A DNA stretch of 32,110 nucleotides, from contig JAAYNJ010000016.1 of NCBI GenBank assembly GCA_012520915.1, forward strand, positions 1 through 32,110. Reading direction: 5' to 3'. This document shows, in pieces, positions 1 to 7,097 of the stretch. The position numbers and the translations under genes were made by a program. Numbering within the stretch: position 1 is the first letter of the stretch; every line of letters begins with the position of its first letter. The notes under the pieces were generated by a model. That model ran no database searches. It saw only the letters and a list, made by a program, of their open reading frames with translations, and had not been told where the DNA came from. Source of the DNA: Oscillospiraceae bacterium (GTDB taxonomy: Bacteria; Bacillota; Clostridia; Oscillospirales; Ruminococcaceae).

Positions 1-17
1 AAGAATAAAAACAAATA

Positions 18-48
18 AAGTGCGATGCAACCGGGCATCGCGCTTTTT
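18..48 (+). terminator. Rho-independent terminator of an upstream gene
   Basis: An 11-bp stem (18-28 with 35-45, one T-G wobble) closes a 6-nt loop and runs into five T residues (44-48). It would end a plus-strand transcript that enters the window from the left. Confidence 0.75.
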
Positions 49-150
49 CATATGCAATTATATCGGACGCTTTAAAACCCTCCGTTCTATCTTTTTATTA
101 TTTAGAGTATAATGTTATCCTACCTATCTTTTGTAGATGGCGGTGAGAGT

Positions 151-1326
151 ATGGTGGATCTGCTGGGGAAAAAGTTTATAAAGGACTATAAGAACTACAA
201 AAGTCAGAAGGTCAGAACGGCGTACGGCAAGCTTGCGAGTATCGTCGGCATAATCTGCAACGTCCTTCTGTTTCTTGCCAAGATAATTGTTGGAACTCTC
301 TCAAACTCGGTTTCGATAACCGCCGACGCGATAAACAACCTCTCCGACTCCACTTCCGGAATTATCAGTCTTATAAGTTTTAAGATGGCGAGCAAGCCTG
401 CGGACGAAGAGCATCCCTACGGACACGGCAGAATAGAATACCTCGCGGGACTCACGGTGGCGGTTATCATAATGGTTATCGGGGTGGAACTCTTTAAAGG
501 CGCGGTTAAAAAGATTATCACCCCCTCGCCGACGCAGTTCAGCTTGGTGTTTGTTTTTGTGTTGATACTCTCGATATCGGTAAAACTCTGGATGATGTCC
601 TTTTACGGAAAAACGGGAAAAAAGATTAATTCAAAAACGCTTGAAGCCACTTCGATAGACAGCAGAAATGATGTAATCTCAACCTCCTCCGTTCTTGTCG
701 GCATGCTTGTCTCAAAGTATATCGGCATCGACCTCGACGGATATTTCGGTTTGGCGGTGTCGGTGTTCGTGCTGTACAGCGGTTTTTCATTGATAAAGGA
801 AACCTTGAATCCTCTTTTGGGCGAAGCGCCCGACCCGATACTCGTCGAAGAGATAAAGGAAAAGATTTTAAGCTATGACAAAGTCCTCGGCACCCACGAT
901 CTAATCGTGCACGACTACGGTCCGGGCAGGGTGTTTGCGAGTGTGCATGTCGAGATGGACGCAAAGGACGACCCGATAGCGAGCCACGAAATTCTCGACA
1001 GGATAGAGAGGGACTTTTTAAAAGACGACAAAATCCACATAACCGTGCACTACGATCCCATCTTAAAGGACGATTCCGAAACGGGGGAGATACGGAGTTT
1101 TATAGAAGAGAATATAAAGTCGATTGACGAAAGACTTGAGATACATGATTTGAGGATAGTGCCGGGAGAGAAATCGAAAAATGTGATATTCGACTGTGTG
1201 GTCCCGCACGACATCAATATGACCGACAGCAAGCTTAAGAAGGCGATAGACGAGATGATAAAATCAAAATTCCCCGACTACAACAGCGTAATAACCATTG
1301 ACAACAGTTTCGCAGCGATTAGTTGA
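151..1326 (+). CDS. CDF-family cation efflux protein, probably Mn2+ type
   Basis: Cation diffusion facilitator of 391 residues: membrane domain in the first ~230 residues, then cytoplasmic ferredoxin-like domain(s). The transport-site residues in TM2 read N62-x3-D66 (NNLSD) and in TM5 D170-x3-D174 (DSRND). This N-D-D-D set is that of the pneumococcal Mn2+ exporter MntE; zinc exporters such as YiiP carry D-D-H-D. The HPYGHGR loop after TM2 is typical of the family. The C-terminal part is longer than a single dimerisation domain and may hold a second ferredoxin-like unit. The start at 151 is preferred over an upstream ATG at 112 because GGTGAG lies just before it. A TATAAT at 108-113 could be its -10 element, but I see no good -35. 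cdd follows after 33 bp. Mn2+ specificity is inferred from the ligands only. Confidence 0.9.
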   Translation: MVDLLGKKFIKDYKNYKSQKVRTAYGKLASIVGIICNVLLFLAKIIVGTLSNSVSITADAINNLSDSTSGIISLISFKMASKPADEEHPYGHGRIEYLAGLTVAVIIMVIGVELFKGAVKKIITPSPTQFSLVFVFVLILSISVKLWMMSFYGKTGKKINSKTLEATSIDSRNDVISTSSVLVGMLVSKYIGIDLDGYFGLAVSVFVLYSGFSLIKETLNPLLGEAPDPILVEEIKEKILSYDKVLGTHDLIVHDYGPGRVFASVHVEMDAKDDPIASHEILDRIERDFLKDDKIHITVHYDPILKDDSETGEIRSFIEENIKSIDERLEIHDLRIVPGEKSKNVIFDCVVPHDINMTDSKLKKAIDEMIKSKFPDYNSVITIDNSFAAIS

Positions 1327-1359
1327 AAATACGGAACAAACGGGAATCACGGAGGAGAT

Positions 1360-1743
1360 ATGGATAGGGAAACGAAAGATAAATTGATAGATGCGGCGTA
1401 TCATGCGAGGTTCAACGCTAGGGTGCCGACATCGGGATTTAAGGTCGGCGCCGCTCTGCTTACAAAGGAGGGTGAAATAATAACCGGGTGCAATGTGGAA
1501 ATATCCTCCACCCTTTCGAGTGTATGTTCCGAGAGGACGGCGATAGTAAAGGCGGTGTCTATGGGTTATGACAAATTTGTCGCCATAGCCGTCGTGTCCG
1601 ATTCCGATAAGCCGATTTCTCCCTGCGGGTTTTGCCGGCAGTATCTTGCCGATTTCGGAAAAGACATAATTGTCATAATGGCAAACCGCGACAGGGACAA
1701 GGTAGTTGAAATGACTGCGGGAGAACTTCTGCCGATGAGTTGA
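1360..1743 (+). CDS. cdd: Cytidine deaminase
   Basis: Homotetrameric-type cytidine deaminase of 127 residues, the usual length; it hydrolyses cytidine and deoxycytidine to uridine and deoxyuridine in pyrimidine salvage. Zinc ligands are Cys56 in the motif CSERTA (normally CAERTA, with Glu58 as the proton shuttle) and Cys89 and Cys92 in PCGFCRQ. The substrate-binding CNVE motif sits at 44-47. GGAGGAG is ideally placed before the ATG. It follows the CDF gene by 33 bp on the same strand and is closed by a terminator, so the two are probably co-transcribed although their functions are unrelated. Confidence 0.95.
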   Translation: MDRETKDKLIDAAYHARFNARVPTSGFKVGAALLTKEGEIITGCNVEISSTLSSVCSERTAIVKAVSMGYDKFVAIAVVSDSDKPISPCGFCRQYLADFGKDIIVIMANRDRDKVVEMTAGELLPMS

Positions 1744-1770
1744 TAGGCGAAAAAATAAAGCAATAAGTAA

Positions 1771-1794
1771 AGGAGGCTTTAACGCCTCCTTTTT
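1771..1794 (+). terminator. Terminator after cdd, possibly bidirectional
   Basis: A perfect 7-bp stem AGGAGGC/GCCTCCT (1771-1777 with 1784-1790), a 6-nt loop and four T residues. It ends the CDF-cdd transcript. The znu operon converges from the other side, and the hairpin might also serve that strand, although its T-run there is broken. Confidence 0.8.
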
Positions 1795-1826
1795 GATATA
1801 AAAATTCGATTGCAGGACTTGGGATG

Positions 1827-2438
1827 CTATTCTAAAATTCTTGCGTCCTTGAGCCTCATGTATAAAAAGGAATTCATCTCATAGGTTTCAAATATACCCT
1901 CGACGGCTATAGTTTCTCCCTCTTCGGGATAGTCGTCGGGATAGCTGTAGTCTCCCGCCAACACAAACTCCATGCCTTCCGAGCAACAGGCGAGCGCATC
2001 GTAGATAACGACGGCGAAAAAGCGTTTTTCGTTTACCGTATCGTGGTAGGAGGCGAAAACGCCTTCGATTATAACCTTTTTTCCGATGTAATTTTCGGGA
2101 TAAAACATCATATCATAGACCTGCGAATATACCATAATGCTGCTGAGCGGTCTGAGGTCTATTATTTCACCGTTCCCGATGAGGGCTAAGTCGTTTTCGC
2201 CGGGTTCTTTTGCGCTTTCTTCAAAATGCCCGGCTGATGTGGGCGGGTTTACATAGATGTCTCCCTCTTCGCGCTCCGAAATGTCCGGCGGATTTATATA
2301 CACCTTTCCCGTGTTTTGTTTCTCATCGGCCGGCGATTCCTCAAAAACGGGTTCCGATTCGGAGACTTCGGAATTTTTGCAACCCGCGAGAAAGCAAAAC
2401 AATAATGTTATAAGAAATACCGATTTAATAACTTTCAT
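1827..2438 (-). CDS. Lipoprotein at the end of the znu operon, OB-fold-like C-terminal domain
   Basis: Predicted lipoprotein of 203 residues. A short hydrophobic signal ends in the lipobox L-A-G-C (Cys20). A low-complexity linker with repeats of the type 'Y(I/V)NPP' precedes a ~110-residue domain rich in beta strands. That domain has IGKKVIIEGVF, an adjacent Cys pair (ALACCSEG) and EGETIAVEGIFE. This resembles the C-terminal part of YcgQ-like DUF1980 proteins (COG3689), which occur near zinc-regulated transport genes in other Firmicutes; that link is from memory and structural resemblance. The start is the ATG at 2438, which overlaps the znuB stop as TAATG and so suggests translational coupling; a longer reading from 2567 would lie inside znuB and lacks a signal peptide. 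It may present zinc to the transporter; function unproven. Confidence 0.75.
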   Translation of the reverse strand: MKVIKSVFLITLLFCFLAGCKNSEVSESEPVFEESPADEKQNTGKVYINPPDISEREEGDIYVNPPTSAGHFEESAKEPGENDLALIGNGEIIDLRPLSSIMVYSQVYDMMFYPENYIGKKVIIEGVFASYHDTVNEKRFFAVVIYDALACCSEGMEFVLAGDYSYPDDYPEEGETIAVEGIFETYEMNSFLYMRLKDARILE

Positions 2439-3289
2439 TATGTGGTCCTTTTTGCCAGACGCCCAATCGCAGAACATATTAAGAATACAAGGATGTTTGC
2501 CGTTACTATGGTGGGACCGACGGGAGTGCCGGCTAAAATTGCCGTAAACAAACCGACGACTGCGCAAAATATTGAAAGAACGGCGGAAAATATTATGACG
2601 GATTTAAAGTTTTTATAGATTCTCATGGAGGAGAGGGCGGGGAATACTATAAGGGCGGAAATGAGCAGAGAACCGACGAGCTTCATCGCCAGAACTATTA
2701 TCGTCGCGATTACTATCGCTATTACAAGGTTATAGCGGTTTGCGTTTATTCCGCTGGCGCGCGCAAAGTCTTCGTCGAAGGTGATGGCGAATATTTTGTT
2801 GTAAAAGATAAAAAATACCGCAATTACTATTATCGAGAGAATAATGCCGGTCAAGACCTCGGCTTCCGTCAGCGTGAGAATTGATACGGAGCCGAAGAGC
2901 GTGGTGCATACATCTCCCGTCAGATTGGACGAAGCGGAAAAGATGTTCATTATGAGATAACCCAAACCGAGCGCCCCGACGGATATCATCGCAATTGCGG
3001 CATCCCCCCGTATTTTTGAGTTCTGACCGGTGCGCAACAGTAAAACCGCCGCCAGCATGGTGACGGGCAGAATTAAAAGCATGTTGTCGGTCAGATTCAT
3101 AACCGTCGCTACCGACATGGCGCCGAAAGCCACATGGGAAAGTCCGTCGCCGATAAAGGAAAAGCGTTTTAATACAAGCGTAACTCCGAAAAGCGAGGAG
3201 CAGAGCGCGGTGAGCACACCCACGATAAGGGCGTATCTTACAAACGGGTAGGAGAAGTAGAGAATAAGTTTTTCGATTAAAGCGGTCAT
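2438..3289 (-). CDS. znuB: Zinc ABC transporter, membrane permease
   Basis: ABC-3 family permease (ZnuB/TroC type) of 283 residues with about eight hydrophobic segments and no soluble domain. The N-terminal stretch SLFGVTLVLKRFSFIGDGLSHVAFGA matches the conserved 'S..G..LVLRR.SLIGDALSHA..G' block of the family (quoted here only in part as recognised). The central GTPVGPTIV near the C-terminus is also typical. It forms the channel through which zinc released by ZnuA enters the cell, powered by ZnuC. The ATG overlaps the znuC stop as ATGA, and its own stop overlaps the next gene, so the operon is tightly coupled. Zinc rather than Mn is inferred from the adjacent zur gene and the His-rich ZnuA. 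Confidence 0.92.
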   Translation of the reverse strand: MTALIEKLILYFSYPFVRYALIVGVLTALCSSLFGVTLVLKRFSFIGDGLSHVAFGAMSVATVMNLTDNMLLILPVTMLAAVLLLRTGQNSKIRGDAAIAMISVGALGLGYLIMNIFSASSNLTGDVCTTLFGSVSILTLTEAEVLTGIILSIIVIAVFFIFYNKIFAITFDEDFARASGINANRYNLVIAIVIATIIVLAMKLVGSLLISALIVFPALSSMRIYKNFKSVIIFSAVLSIFCAVVGLFTAILAGTPVGPTIVTANILVFLICSAIGRLAKRTT

Positions 3290-3993
3290 AACTCACACTC
3301 CGAAAGTGAAATATACCGGCTTCCCAGCCTGCTGTTTATATATTCCTCCTTGTTTCCGAAAAAAACGGGAGTGCCTATGTGCAGTATGTGGGAGGCATAC
3401 CGTATCGCCGCCCGAACGTCGTGGGAAATCATTATGACGGTTATGCCGGTATAGTTTAGTTCCTTTATTAGTTCGTACATCTCCTGTGTCACCTTCGGAT
3501 CGAGTCCGGCAACCGGTTCGTCCAGAAGCAGCATCTTTTGTGTGGCGCAGAGAGCCCTTGCGAGAAGAACGCGTTTCTGCTGACCGCCCGAAAGGTCGCG
3601 GTAACATTCCGATGAAAGATTTTCGATCCCCATGCGCTTCATACTGTGAAGGGCGAGATTTTTTTCTTCCCTGTTGTAAAAAGGTTTCAAACCCTGCCTG
3701 CCGATACATCCCGACAGAACTATCTCCCTTACAGAAGCGGGAAAATCTCTTTGGACTTCGGTGTGCTGGGGAAGATATCCTATTTCTGTGTGTTTCAGCC
3801 CTTCCCCCGTGGAGATATCTCCTTTCAGAGGCGGGTGGAGATTTAATATCGCCTTCATCAGCGTTGTTTTTCCCGCTCCGTTTTCCCCGACGATACAGAG
3901 ATAGTCGCCGCTGTTTACGGAAAAAGAGAGGCCTTCCAAAACCTTCTTTCCCTCATAGCCGAGCGTCAGATTTGTGCAGGTGAGTAATGCCAA
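3286..3993 (-). CDS. znuC: Zinc ABC transporter, ATP-binding protein
   Basis: ABC ATPase of 235 residues. Walker A is GENGAGKTT (residues ~36-44), the signature is LSGGQQKR, Walker B is MLLLDEP followed by VAGLDP, and the switch His is in MISHD. It hydrolyses ATP for the ZnuB channel. The start codon is TTG at 3993, chosen because GGAGGA stands six bases before it and the reading begins directly with the nucleotide-binding fold. It lies 52 bp behind znuA and overlaps znuB by four bases. Confidence 0.92.
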   Translation of the reverse strand: MALLTCTNLTLGYEGKKVLEGLSFSVNSGDYLCIVGENGAGKTTLMKAILNLHPPLKGDISTGEGLKHTEIGYLPQHTEVQRDFPASVREIVLSGCIGRQGLKPFYNREEKNLALHSMKRMGIENLSSECYRDLSGGQQKRVLLARALCATQKMLLLDEPVAGLDPKVTQEMYELIKELNYTGITVIMISHDVRAAIRYASHILHIGTPVFFGNKEEYINSRLGSRYISLSECEL

Positions 3994-4045
3994 AATATTT
4001 CCTCCGGGATTTTATGATTAATCAGTTATTTGTTTATATAAATCT

Positions 4046-5095
4046 TCAGTTTAAAGCGGTTTTTAAAACTTCGAGATTATCTTCCATTATCTCAAGGTAG
4101 CTTGCTCCGTTATCGATATCCTCGCGGGTGACGGACTGCATCGAATCCATGACAAGCACCTTTTGATTTTTGCTTTCCGTATTCATTATTATAGTCTCGG
4201 CGATGTTGTGGTTTGTCTTCTCTATGGTGAGAACGAAGGAGAGACCGAGCTCGTCGAGTTTGTCCGAAAGAAACGCCACCGTCTCAAAGCTCGCTTCCGT
4301 CTCGGCGGAACATCCGGAAAAGGCGGCGAAATGTTCGAGTCCGTAATCCTCCGTGAGGTAGATGAAGGGGAAGCGGTCGCCGAAAATGACGGCATTGTGT
4401 TTGGAGTTTTCCACCGTTTTTTGATAAAGACTGTCGAGTTCGTTTAGACGGTCCGTATATTTTTTCGCGTTCTTACGATAGGCGTCGGCGTTTTCACCGT
4501 CGATTTCACATAGCTTTTCGGATATATACTCCGTCAGTATCTCGGCATTCTTAAGAGACAGCCAGATGTGTTCGTCATCGTGATGACCGCTTTCGTGAGA
4601 ATGCTCTTCGCTGTGCTCGTGCTCGTGTTCATGCTCGTGCTCGTGCTCATGGTCATGCTCGTGCTCGTGCTCATGGTCATGCTCGTGTTCTTCCGTTCCC
4701 TCTATGTGCTGATGTTCCTTAACCCTGTCGCCGAGAATTTCCATGAGATTAATTTCTATAATTTTCTCGTTTTGAGATGCCTTGACGGCATCCTCTATCC
4801 ATTTGTCGGAAACCCCGCCGACATATATGACGACATCACTCTCGGATATCCCGATTATGTCATCGGTCGTGGGCTGGAAACTGTGTAAATCCACCCCGCT
4901 GTCAATGAGAAGCGTGAGATTTGCGTCTGAAATATCGTCCCCGAGAATATTTTTTACCCAATCGTAGACGGGGAAGATACTGCAAACTATTTTAAGTTTA
5001 TCTTTTTTTGTTTCCGAAACCGGCTTTTTTGCGCAGGAGGTTATCATTCCCGCTGTTATTAAAACTGCCATAAGGCAGGAGATTATCCTTTTCAT
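4046..5095 (-). CDS. znuA: Zinc-binding lipoprotein of the ABC importer
   Basis: Cluster A-I solute-binding lipoprotein of 349 residues with a signal peptide and lipobox I-T-S-C (Cys21). Family ligands visible are His71 (DLHSF) and the His of DEHIWLS at ~178. At the place of the third usual His (normally 'SHxAFxYF') the sequence reads GDRFPFIYL, so Asp replaces His, as in a clostridial subgroup I recall; it is followed by the family block FSGCSAETEASFE. Between ~131 and 178 lies a His/Glu/Asp-rich loop of alternating HE and HD units, the metal-collecting loop typical of zinc (not Mn) binders. The coding DNA there is a simple repeat and may vary in length by slippage. It follows zur by 43 bp. 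Confidence 0.93.
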   Translation of the reverse strand: MKRIISCLMAVLITAGMITSCAKKPVSETKKDKLKIVCSIFPVYDWVKNILGDDISDANLTLLIDSGVDLHSFQPTTDDIIGISESDVVIYVGGVSDKWIEDAVKASQNEKIIEINLMEILGDRVKEHQHIEGTEEHEHDHEHEHEHDHEHEHEHEHEHEHSEEHSHESGHHDDEHIWLSLKNAEILTEYISEKLCEIDGENADAYRKNAKKYTDRLNELDSLYQKTVENSKHNAVIFGDRFPFIYLTEDYGLEHFAAFSGCSAETEASFETVAFLSDKLDELGLSFVLTIEKTNHNIAETIIMNTESKNQKVLVMDSMQSVTREDIDNGASYLEIMEDNLEVLKTALN

Positions 5096-5138
5096 CTGTT
5101 TTCAACCTTTCGTTTATTATTCTTATCCGTGAGAAATA

Positions 5139-5528
5139 TTATTTGCACTTGCCGCAACGGCCGTATAAAACCGACTTTGAAGTGTCTATGGAAAACCCGC
5201 TGTTTTTGAGTGCGGATTTGACTATGCTGTCGGTCTTGTCCGCGTCGAGGTGAAAGGATCTGTTGCAACGCGTGCATGTCAGGTGAATGCTTGAACGGCA
5301 CTCTTCGGAAATGAGAAATCTGTAATACTTTTCCCGCACGCCGTCTTTGGTGACGCAGTCTATAAGTCCTTTCTCCAAAAGCGCATTGAGATTTCTGTAA
5401 ACTGCGCTTATACTTATATTCTCCCGGGTCAAGTTATCCGCAATCTCTCCTGCGGAAAAGAGCCTGTCGGGATGATTTTCAAAAAAATCCATGAGCAAGC
5501 GTCGCTGCTTCGTCATATAAACCGCCAT
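5139..5528 (-). CDS. zur: Fur-family zinc uptake repressor
   Basis: Fur superfamily repressor of 129 residues. The winged helix covers ~1-75 (recognition helix ISISAVYRNLNALLEKGLI). The dimerisation domain has the two structural CxxC pairs at Cys85/Cys88 (TCTRC) and Cys125/Cys128 (CGKC), plus His82 and His93 as likely sensor-site ligands. First gene of the znu operon, which argues for Zur rather than Fur or PerR. The ATG at 5528 follows GAGGTG by six bases; a GTG nine bases upstream falls inside that ribosome binding site and is rejected. A 17-bp palindrome just upstream suggests autoregulation of the whole operon. Confidence 0.9.
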   Translation of the reverse strand: MAVYMTKQRRLLMDFFENHPDRLFSAGEIADNLTRENISISAVYRNLNALLEKGLIDCVTKDGVREKYYRFLISEECRSSIHLTCTRCNRSFHLDADKTDSIVKSALKNSGFSIDTSKSVLYGRCGKCK

Positions 5529-5543
5529 AACCGACACCTCAAT

Positions 5544-5560
5544 TTGCGAATGATTCGCAA
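5544..5560 (-). promoter_or_regulatory. Candidate Zur box (8-1-8 perfect palindrome)
   Basis: TTGCGAAT-G-ATTCGCAA is a perfect inverted repeat with the 7-1-7 core (TGCGAAT-N-ATTCGCA) that Fur-family repressors recognise; the Bacillus Zur core is TCGTAAT-N-ATTACGA. It lies directly downstream of the -10 element of the zur promoter, over the likely start of transcription, so bound repressor would block the zur-znu operon. I found no second copy in the window. Confidence 0.8.
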
Positions 5561-5563
5561 GTT

Positions 5564-5592
5564 AGTATATTCCCGCATTCCCTTTCTGTCAA
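5564..5592 (-). promoter_or_regulatory. Promoter of the zur-znuACB operon
   Basis: On the minus strand TTGACA (5587-5592), a 17-bp spacer, and TATACT (5564-5569). This is close to the ideal housekeeping promoter. No other good promoter is seen between zur and the last gene of the operon. Confidence 0.85.
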
Positions 5593-5661
5593 GCAACAAT
5601 TTATCGGATATAAATAATTTTTTCATTTTGTGGTATCATTGAGGCAAGCGGAGGTGAGCCT

Positions 5662-6036
5662 ATGAAACTTCAGGAATCGGGAGAAATGTATCTCGAGACG
5701 ATACTGATACTTTCCCAGCAGGGCGGCAGCGTAAGGTCGATTGACGTTGCCGATTATATGGGGTACTCCAAACCGAGCGTCAGCCGCGCCGTCGGCATTT
5801 TGAGAAAGGGCGGACTTCTGACGGTTGACAAAAACGGTTATCTCAACCTCACCGAAGAGGGGAGCAGGAGGGCCAACAAGATATATGAAAGACATAAACT
5901 GATAACGGAATACCTCATGTATCTCGGGGTTGACGAAAAGACGGCAAACGATGACGCCTGCAAGATAGAGCATGTTATAAGCGACGAATCTTTTGACGCG
6001 ATAAAAGAACATGTAAAGAAATTTAAAGACAACTAA
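5662..6036 (+). CDS. DtxR-family metal-dependent repressor with iron-type ligands
   Basis: DtxR/MntR-family regulator of 124 residues: winged helix (~1-65) and dimerisation domain, without the C-terminal SH3-like domain of long DtxR. The metal ligands identify the type. Residue 9 is Met (SGEMYLETI), as Met10 in DtxR, where Mn-sensing MntR has Asp8. Cys100, Glu103 and His104 (ACKIEH) match DtxR Cys102, Glu105 and His106, where MntR has Glu at the first position. His78 matches the ancillary site. The recognition helix SKPSVSRAV is close to DtxR's SGPTVSQTV. GGAGGTGAG precedes the ATG; TGGTATCAT at 5631-5639 may be an extended -10. Divergent from zur. I infer it senses Fe2+ and binds the TTAG-N6-CTAA palindromes listed below. 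Confidence 0.9.
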   Translation: MKLQESGEMYLETILILSQQGGSVRSIDVADYMGYSKPSVSRAVGILRKGGLLTVDKNGYLNLTEEGSRRANKIYERHKLITEYLMYLGVDEKTANDDACKIEHVISDESFDAIKEHVKKFKDN

Positions 6037-6061
6037 ACGGCGATGTTAATGCAAAAAACCG

Positions 6062-6090
6062 AAAATCTCCCCATAAACGGGGAGATTTTT
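6062..6090 (+). terminator. Terminator after the DtxR-family gene
   Basis: An 11-bp perfect stem (AAAATCTCCCC at 6062-6072 with 6079-6089), a 6-nt loop and a T-run that partly forms the stem. Confidence 0.85.
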
Positions 6091-6136
6091 CATGATTGAG
6101 ATTTAATATAGAGTTTTCCTTCTGATAAAAAACTTA

Positions 6137-6145
6137 TGGTATAAT
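6137..6145 (+). promoter_or_regulatory. Extended -10 promoter of the TIM-barrel gene
   Basis: TGG-TATAAT is a perfect -10 with the TGn extension; no convincing -35 is present, as is usual for extended -10 promoters. It lies 64 bp before the start codon at 6209. Confidence 0.6.
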
Positions 6146-6208
6146 GCTTGCCGATAATCGAATTTATGAAAAAATTTATTATTTTGCATGAAACGAGAGG
6201 AATTTTTG

Positions 6209-6922
6209 ATGTCTGAAATAACTTCGAAACCTGAAAAACTCAATCCTATAGTTGTTAACGGAATTTACAGGGATATCGTGGAAGTCCCGAAAGAAATATC
6301 CGATTGTTCCGGTATAAATATAAACGGCAAAGAGATAAAGTCTCTTATATTCACCACCGATATAGCGATAATAATGAACAACAACGCAGATGCGGTTTTT
6401 GCGGTATATCCGTTTACACCCCATCCGTCGATATTTTCTGCAATTACGAGCGTGGCGCAGATGCCGACGTTTGCGGGCGTGGGAGGGGGAACTACAAAAG
6501 GAGCGAGGTCGAGAGATATGGCTCTGCTCGCCGAAGCTCACGGATGCATAGCCGTAGTTTTGAATGATCCCGCACCGCCCGAAACGTTCAGACTGATAGC
6601 GGGCAGCGTGATATGTCCGATAGTTGCGACCGTAGTTTCCGAGTATACCGATGTGGGCGAAAAAATAAAGGCGGGGGCTTCAATTATAAACGTCAGCGGC
6701 GGAAAAGAGACAGCGGATATTGTGAGAAAGATAAGGGAGAAGGACCCCTATATCCCGATAATCGCAACCGGAGGACCGACCGCCGACAGCATCTTAAGGA
6801 CGATAGACGCCGGAGCCAACGCCATATCCTACACTCCGCCGACAAACGGAGAACTTTTCCGTATCAAGATGGACAGATACAGGGAAATATCAAAGCGTAG
6901 ATTTAATGAACAGAATTTATAA
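6209..6922 (+). CDS. TIM-barrel protein of unknown function (annotated 'hydrolase' in clostridial genomes)
   Basis: A 237-residue soluble protein with the alternating strand/helix pattern of a phosphate-binding TIM barrel. Visible blocks are GVGGGTTKGARS (~93-104), INVSGGKETADIVRKIR and IIATGGPTADSILRTIDAGA, which resemble the phosphate-binding GG loops of IMP dehydrogenase-like and ThiE-like barrels. I recall close relatives in Clostridia carrying only the label 'hydrolase', and do not know a reaction. The start at 6209 is chosen over an ATG at 6188 because AGAGGA precedes it; the upstream ATG has no ribosome binding site. It has its own promoter and is followed by two hairpins, so it is a single-gene unit between the regulator and the feo operon. 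No link to metals is visible in the sequence. Confidence 0.7.
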   Translation: MSEITSKPEKLNPIVVNGIYRDIVEVPKEISDCSGININGKEIKSLIFTTDIAIIMNNNADAVFAVYPFTPHPSIFSAITSVAQMPTFAGVGGGTTKGARSRDMALLAEAHGCIAVVLNDPAPPETFRLIAGSVICPIVATVVSEYTDVGEKIKAGASIINVSGGKETADIVRKIREKDPYIPIIATGGPTADSILRTIDAGANAISYTPPTNGELFRIKMDRYREISKRRFNEQNL

Positions 6923-6966
6923 TATCCGTTAATTCGTCCCGCTAAACAGTCGGGTTTAACCGTTTT

Positions 6967-6996
6967 CAGCGCCGTTGGTTTTTTTAGGCGGCGCTG
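6967..6996 (+). terminator. Hairpin between the TIM-barrel gene and feo
   Basis: An 8-bp stem CAGCGCCG/CGGCGCTG with a 14-nt loop, followed by TGAAATTTTA. The T-run is poor. A smaller CCCG/CGGG hairpin with three T residues lies just before it (6938-6957). Together they probably end the preceding gene. Confidence 0.5.
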
Positions 6997-7009
6997 TGAA
7001 ATTTTATTG

Positions 7010-7038
7010 TTGACATTTTGGTTAGCGTAAGCTAACAT
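7010..7038 (+). promoter_or_regulatory. Promoter of feo operon 1 overlapped by an iron-box palindrome (site S1)
   Basis: TTGACA (7010-7015), a 17-bp spacer and TAACAT (7033-7038). The palindrome GTTAGC-GTAA-GCTAAC (7021-7036) covers the spacer and most of the -10 element, the position expected for a repressor that excludes RNA polymerase. The core TTAG-N6-CTAA matches one half of the DtxR/IdeR consensus. Confidence 0.8.
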
Positions 7039-7097
7039 AATAAGGGTAAAATTATTTTTTTGAATTTCTAATACTAAATGCGAAAGGAAACAACAGC

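Noticed and set aside
2439-2567. Longer N-terminus for the znu-operon lipoprotein
   Set aside because: It lies inside znuB, lacks a ribosome binding site and would hide the signal peptide; the ATG at 2438 starts an ideal lipoprotein signal.
3486-3983. 165-codon plus-strand reading
   Set aside because: Antisense to znuC, whose ATPase motifs are complete; Arg/Ser/Pro-rich composition is that of a shadow frame.
4610-4690. Short tandem repeats resembling a CRISPR or minisatellite
   Set aside because: They are in frame within znuA and encode the His/Glu/Asp loop; there are no spacers.
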